A stretch of DNA of 9,832 nt from Pseudomonadota bacterium (GTDB lineage: Bacteria; Pseudomonadota; Alphaproteobacteria; Rhizobiales; Xanthobacteraceae): NCBI GenBank assembly GCA_023431725.1, contig JAEYVN010000229.1, forward strand, positions 1 to 9,832, in the 5' to 3' direction. Position 1 is the first letter of the stretch; each line of letters starts with the position of its first letter. Of the stretch, positions 7,037 through 9,832 are shown piece after piece. Position numbers and translations under genes: made by a program. The notes below the pieces were generated by a model. It was not told the DNA's origin, did not search any database, and saw only the letters and a list, made by a program, of their open reading frames with translations.

Positions 7037-9343
7037 TTGTCGACTGAACATTTCGAAGGTCGGCGCGAGGATTTGCGTCTCGTGTCCGGGCAGGGGCTTT
7101 ACACAGCCGACAATTATCTTCCGGGTCAGGCGGCAGGATATTTCCTGCGGGCGGATCGGTCCCATGCCCGCATCCTGAACGTCGATGTGTCCGCCGCGCT
7201 CGAGGCGCCGGGAGTCATCGGTATATTGACCGGCGCCGATGTCGCGGAATCGGGTTTCCAAAGTCCGAAGGCCATCAATTTCTTCAAGGGCGTCGGCGGC
7301 AGTTCGCTCGTCGAACCCTTCCGGTCGGCGCTTGCGCGCGAACGCGTCCGGTTCGTGGGTGAGCCGGTCGTGCTGATCGTTGCCGAAAGCGACTATGAGG
7401 CGCAGGACGCGGCCGAGTTGATCTCCATTGATTATGAGGATCTGCCGCCGGTTATCGACGTGAATGATGCCGTTGCTGACGGCGCCGAGCTTGTCCACGA
7501 AGACGTCCCTGGCAACCGCGCGTTCGAATATTCCTATGGGGATCGCGCCGCGGCCGAGCAGGCCTTTGAATCTGCCGCGCATGTGGTTGAGATGAGCCTC
7601 AACAACGAGCGCATTGCCGGCAATCCGATGGAGCCGAAGTCATGCCTGGCCAACTATTCGAAGGCGGACGGCTCGTTCGATGTCTATGTTCCGAGCCAGG
7701 GCACGGCGGACCTGCGCCATTCGCTGGCTCACGTCACCGGATTGAACCGCGATCAGGTGCGCGTTCATTCCGTCGATGTGGGCGGCGCGTTCGGTGTCCG
7801 TAACGAAATCTATCCGGAGTTTGTCGCGGTGATGCTGGCCTCGCGCCAGTTCGGCCGGCCGGTCAAGTGGACCGGGACGCGGTCCGAGACGATCGCGAGT
7901 GATCATCACGGTCGCGCGGCGAAGATGAAGGGCAGGCTCGCTCTGGACAACGACGGGCGTTTCCTCGGCCTTTCGGTCGAATGGTACGTCAACATGGGGG
8001 CGTATTGTTCGAACGCCGGTGCGCTGATCAATACAATTGCCGCACCCACTTTGATGGCGACGAGCATTTACAAGGTGCCTGCGGTCTTCGGGCTGCACCA
8101 CCTGGTGTTCACGAACACGACTCCGACAACGGCCTATCGCGGCGCGGCGCGGCCGAACGTCGCCTATCTGTGGGAACGTCTGATCGACAACGCCGCAGAC
8201 GTCCTCGGCATCGACAGGATCGAACTTCGCCGCCGCAATCTTCTGACGCAGGATCAGTTTCCCTTCAAGACGCTGACAGGGTCGCTTTACGATAGCGCTG
8301 ATCCGGTTGGACTCCTGGACACCGCCTTGAACGAGGCGGATTGGTCAGGCTTCGAGAAGAGAAGGCTCCAGTCGGAGCAGAACGGAAAGCTGCGTGGTAT
8401 CGGCTGCGCAACATTCCTCGAACCATCCGGCGGACCAGGGCAGGAAGAAATCCGGATCGTAGTGCAGAAAGACGGACGCCTGGGGCTGTTCGCCAATGCG
8501 GGTCCCTCAGGACAGGGGCACGAAACGGTATTCCCAGCGCTGGTTGCCGATGTGCTTGGGCTCCCGGCAGATCAGATCGACCTGCGCTATAACGACGTTG
8601 CGTCTCCCGTTCTGGCCGGCACGGGCAGCTTTGGGTCGCGATCCCTGATGAGTCATGGCAGTGCGCTGTCACGCGGTGCGCATGAACTCATTGCCAAGGC
8701 ACGCGATCTGGCGGCGTCCGAACTCGAGGTGAGTGCGGCCGATCTCTCGTTCGAGCAGGGTGAGTTCCGCGTGACGGGGACCGACGTCTCCATCTCGCTC
8801 CGCACGCTGATTGCCAAGTTTGCCGGTGAGGCCCAGCATCCATTGGATACGCAATTGGCGATCGATACGACGGCGACGTATCCGAGCGCCGCGCATATCG
8901 CGGAAGTTGAAATCGACCGGGACACCGGCAAGATTGAAATCCTGCATTATATCGCCGTGGACGATTGCGGCACGATCTACAATCACGTCCTGGTCGATGG
9001 CCAGCTGCAGGGTGGCTTGATGCAAGGCATCGGGCAGGTCCTGGGCGAGCAGATCGCGTACGATCCGGAGACCGGCCAGCTTCTCTCCGGTACCTTCATG
9101 GACTACTTCATGCCGCGTGCCGGGTATTTGCCCGAGCTTCGTCTGGTGGACCGGCCGGTGGTTTCACCGTTGAATGTGCTCGGTGCCAAGGGAGCGGGCG
9201 AGGCCGGTGCAACGGGCGCTGTGCCGACAATCACGAATGCCGTGCTTCATGCGCTCTCACCGCTCGGCATCCAGCATCTCGACATGCCATTGACGCCGTC
9301 TCGTGTATGGCAAGCCATGCGTGAAAGAGCCCCTCAGTCCTGA
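7037..9343 (+). CDS. xanthine dehydrogenase family molybdopterin-binding subunit (CoxL-like, form II)
   Basis: The large subunit of a molybdenum hydroxylase of the xanthine oxidase family. These cytoplasmic enzymes hydroxylate purines, aldehydes or N-heterocycles at a Mo-cytosine-dinucleotide site. It has 768 residues, normal for the family. An alpha/beta hammerhead domain lies at about residues 10-120, then the Mo-binding domains. Visible motifs are NPMEP (196-200), PSQG with Gln221, GGAFGVR (249-255), AYRGAAR (366-372), GQGHE (492-496) and GAKGAGEAGA with catalytic Glu722. AYRGAAR excludes form I CO dehydrogenase, which has Cys in that loop, and is close to form II AYRGAGR. TTG 7037 is preferred because GAGGAG (7025-7030) sits six bases before it and the conserved RREDLRLVSG follows after a normal short lead. 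ATG 6986 and TTG 6977 are in-frame alternatives. No FAD (CoxM-like) or 2Fe-2S (CoxS-like) subunit gene adjoins it. Substrate unknown. Confidence 0.92.
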   Translation: MSTEHFEGRREDLRLVSGQGLYTADNYLPGQAAGYFLRADRSHARILNVDVSAALEAPGVIGILTGADVAESGFQSPKAINFFKGVGGSSLVEPFRSALARERVRFVGEPVVLIVAESDYEAQDAAELISIDYEDLPPVIDVNDAVADGAELVHEDVPGNRAFEYSYGDRAAAEQAFESAAHVVEMSLNNERIAGNPMEPKSCLANYSKADGSFDVYVPSQGTADLRHSLAHVTGLNRDQVRVHSVDVGGAFGVRNEIYPEFVAVMLASRQFGRPVKWTGTRSETIASDHHGRAAKMKGRLALDNDGRFLGLSVEWYVNMGAYCSNAGALINTIAAPTLMATSIYKVPAVFGLHHLVFTNTTPTTAYRGAARPNVAYLWERLIDNAADVLGIDRIELRRRNLLTQDQFPFKTLTGSLYDSADPVGLLDTALNEADWSGFEKRRLQSEQNGKLRGIGCATFLEPSGGPGQEEIRIVVQKDGRLGLFANAGPSGQGHETVFPALVADVLGLPADQIDLRYNDVASPVLAGTGSFGSRSLMSHGSALSRGAHELIAKARDLAASELEVSAADLSFEQGEFRVTGTDVSISLRTLIAKFAGEAQHPLDTQLAIDTTATYPSAAHIAEVEIDRDTGKIEILHYIAVDDCGTIYNHVLVDGQLQGGLMQGIGQVLGEQIAYDPETGQLLSGTFMDYFMPRAGYLPELRLVDRPVVSPLNVLGAKGAGEAGATGAVPTITNAVLHALSPLGIQHLDMPLTPSRVWQAMRERAPQS

Positions 9344-9379
9344 GCGATCGGGCAGCGCGGGGATCATCTCGCGAATTGG

Positions 9380-9410
9380 CGATGTCGTCCGGTATCTCCG
9401 GGCGACATCG
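9380..9410 (+). terminator. 13-bp hairpin downstream of the molybdenum hydroxylase gene
   Basis: Bases 9380-9392 pair with 9398-9410 around a TATCT loop, 36 bases after the stop codon. The single non-Watson-Crick position, T9388 with G9402, is a G-U wobble in plus-strand RNA but an A/C mismatch on the minus strand. The structure therefore favours a plus-strand transcript. No T-tract follows, so it is a 3'-end stabilising or factor-dependent termination structure rather than a classic intrinsic terminator. Confidence 0.55.
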
Positions 9411-9420
9411 AGCATCGGCG

Positions 9421-9461
9421 ATCTGCCGGCCCTTGAATGGAACTTCCGGCAGATGCCGGAA
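9421..9461 (+). promoter_or_regulatory. two mutually exclusive hairpins (possible leader switch)
   Basis: ATCTGCCGG (9421-9429) can pair with CCGGCAGAT (9446-9454). Alternatively TTCCGGC (9444-9450) pairs with GCCGGAA (9455-9461) around AGAT. The two stems share bases 9446-9454, so only one can form at a time. A T5 run follows at 9479-9483, about 17 bases after the second stem, which is further than a normal intrinsic terminator allows. Confidence 0.35.
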
Positions 9462-9684
9462 ATGGCCGTCAGCATGCATTTTTGGGTAGGAAAACCCGCT
9501 CAGGTTCGTTAAGCCACCGGCATTCGAAGCTGTTATCTGCGGGGCGCAATCCACATTTCCTGGACCATCGCTCGCTGTGGCGTGTCAGTCGCACATGTGG
9601 TGGTTGCGATGCTGGCTTCGACCCAGCCCTGTTTGAGGCCATGGGGCCTCGTTCGGGCAATATCACAACCAAGGTTTCCTTTCC

Positions 9685-9832
9685 GTGCCATTCCTGACGA
9701 CCAGCCTGCCGCTCGTTCGAGCATTGACAGAACGCAACTATGCTGAGCCCACCCCAGTCCAAGCCGCCGTGCTTGCCGAAGCAGCCGACGAACGAGATCT
9801 TTTGGTTTCGGCGCAAACCGGCTCGGGAAAAA
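9685..9832 (+). CDS. DEAD-box ATP-dependent RNA helicase (5' part, truncated by window end)
   Basis: The first 49 codons of an RNA-unwinding ATPase, probably acting in RNA decay, ribosome assembly or cold adaptation. Numbered from GTG 9685, the Q motif appears as an aromatic residue at 19 followed by EPTPVQ (21-26). Motif I (Walker A) is AQTGSGK (43-49), where the window ends. This spacing between Q motif and Walker A is normal for the family. AAGG at 9671-9674 could be the ribosome-binding site, ten bases before the GTG. No in-frame ATG or better start is seen close upstream. The DEAD motif and helicase C domain lie beyond the window, so the subfamily (RhlE, DeaD or other) cannot be named. 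The preceding 340-base gap is rich in hairpins and may include its leader. Confidence 0.9.
   Translation, partial: MPFLTTSLPLVRALTERNYAEPTPVQAAVLAEAADERDLLVSAQTGSGK

Larger units (their letters stand above)
9344..9684. other. non-coding gap rich in inverted repeats, upstream of the DEAD-box helicase
   Basis: No recognisable gene lies here on either strand; the open frames present have no family resemblance and no ribosome-binding site. The gap holds a 13-bp hairpin, a pair of overlapping alternative hairpins with a downstream T5 run (9479-9483), and smaller stems. These are GGGT/ACCC (9484-9497), GCTGG/CCAGC (9611-9627) and GAGGCC/GGCCTC around ATGG (9635-9650). No clear promoter was found, although part of the gap is probably the 5' leader of the helicase message. 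Confidence 0.5.

Noticed and set aside
7037..9343. Form I carbon monoxide dehydrogenase (coxL)
   Set aside because: The active-site loop reads AYRGAAR and lacks the Cys of the form I AYRCSFR motif; CoxM and CoxS partner genes are also absent.
9479..9483. T5 run as the tail of an intrinsic terminator behind the 9444-9461 hairpin
   Set aside because: About 17 bases separate the stem from the T-run, too far for intrinsic termination; the T-run is also short.
9437..9697. Plus-strand ORF of 86 codons and an antisense ORF at 9469-9816 in the gap before the helicase
   Set aside because: Neither has a good start context or recognisable domain; both overlap the helicase start and the hairpin cluster.

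Overview
The window reads as chromosomal DNA from a GC-rich alphaproteobacterium, most likely of the order Hyphomicrobiales (Rhizobiales). This rests on strong G/C preference at third codon positions, several GTG/TTG starts, and the style of the DEAD-box helicase N-terminus. Species cannot be fixed from the sequence alone. There are six genes or gene fragments on the plus strand and one on the minus strand. No tRNA, rRNA, CRISPR array, insertion sequence or phage gene was seen.

Layout. Bases 1-72 are the 3' tail of an upstream reading frame, possibly a short-chain dehydrogenase. Next comes an NAD(P)-dependent aldehyde dehydrogenase (123-1547), close enough to be co-transcribed with that upstream gene. 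A convergent gap of about 130 bases with a small hairpin separates it from a minus-strand AcrR-like TetR repressor (1679-2311). Diverging from the repressor is a two-gene RND multidrug efflux operon: a lipoprotein membrane fusion protein (2358-3557) and an HAE1-type inner-membrane pump (3557-6700), joined by a TGATG stop/start overlap. No outer-membrane channel gene follows. The roughly 46-base divergent gap holds a 24-base near-palindrome that closely resembles the AcrR operator of E. coli as I remember it, so the repressor very likely controls the pump and itself.

Downstream of the pump, a gap of about 336 bases holds two hairpins without T-tracts and a weak terminator-like element. A molybdopterin-binding large subunit of the xanthine dehydrogenase / CO dehydrogenase (CoxL-like, form II) family follows (best start 7037, end 9343), with no FAD or 2Fe-2S partner genes in the window. 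A gap of about 340 bases rich in inverted repeats, two of them mutually exclusive, then leads to the start of a DEAD-box RNA helicase (9685 onward) that runs off the window.

How the genes fit together. The repressor and pump form a classic drug- or solvent-inducible efflux module. The aldehyde dehydrogenase and molybdenum hydroxylase on either side are oxidative catabolic enzymes of unknown substrate. No shared pathway can be demonstrated. I see no convincing undescribed multi-gene system here; the most interesting signals are the AcrR-like operator and the structured leader in front of the helicase.
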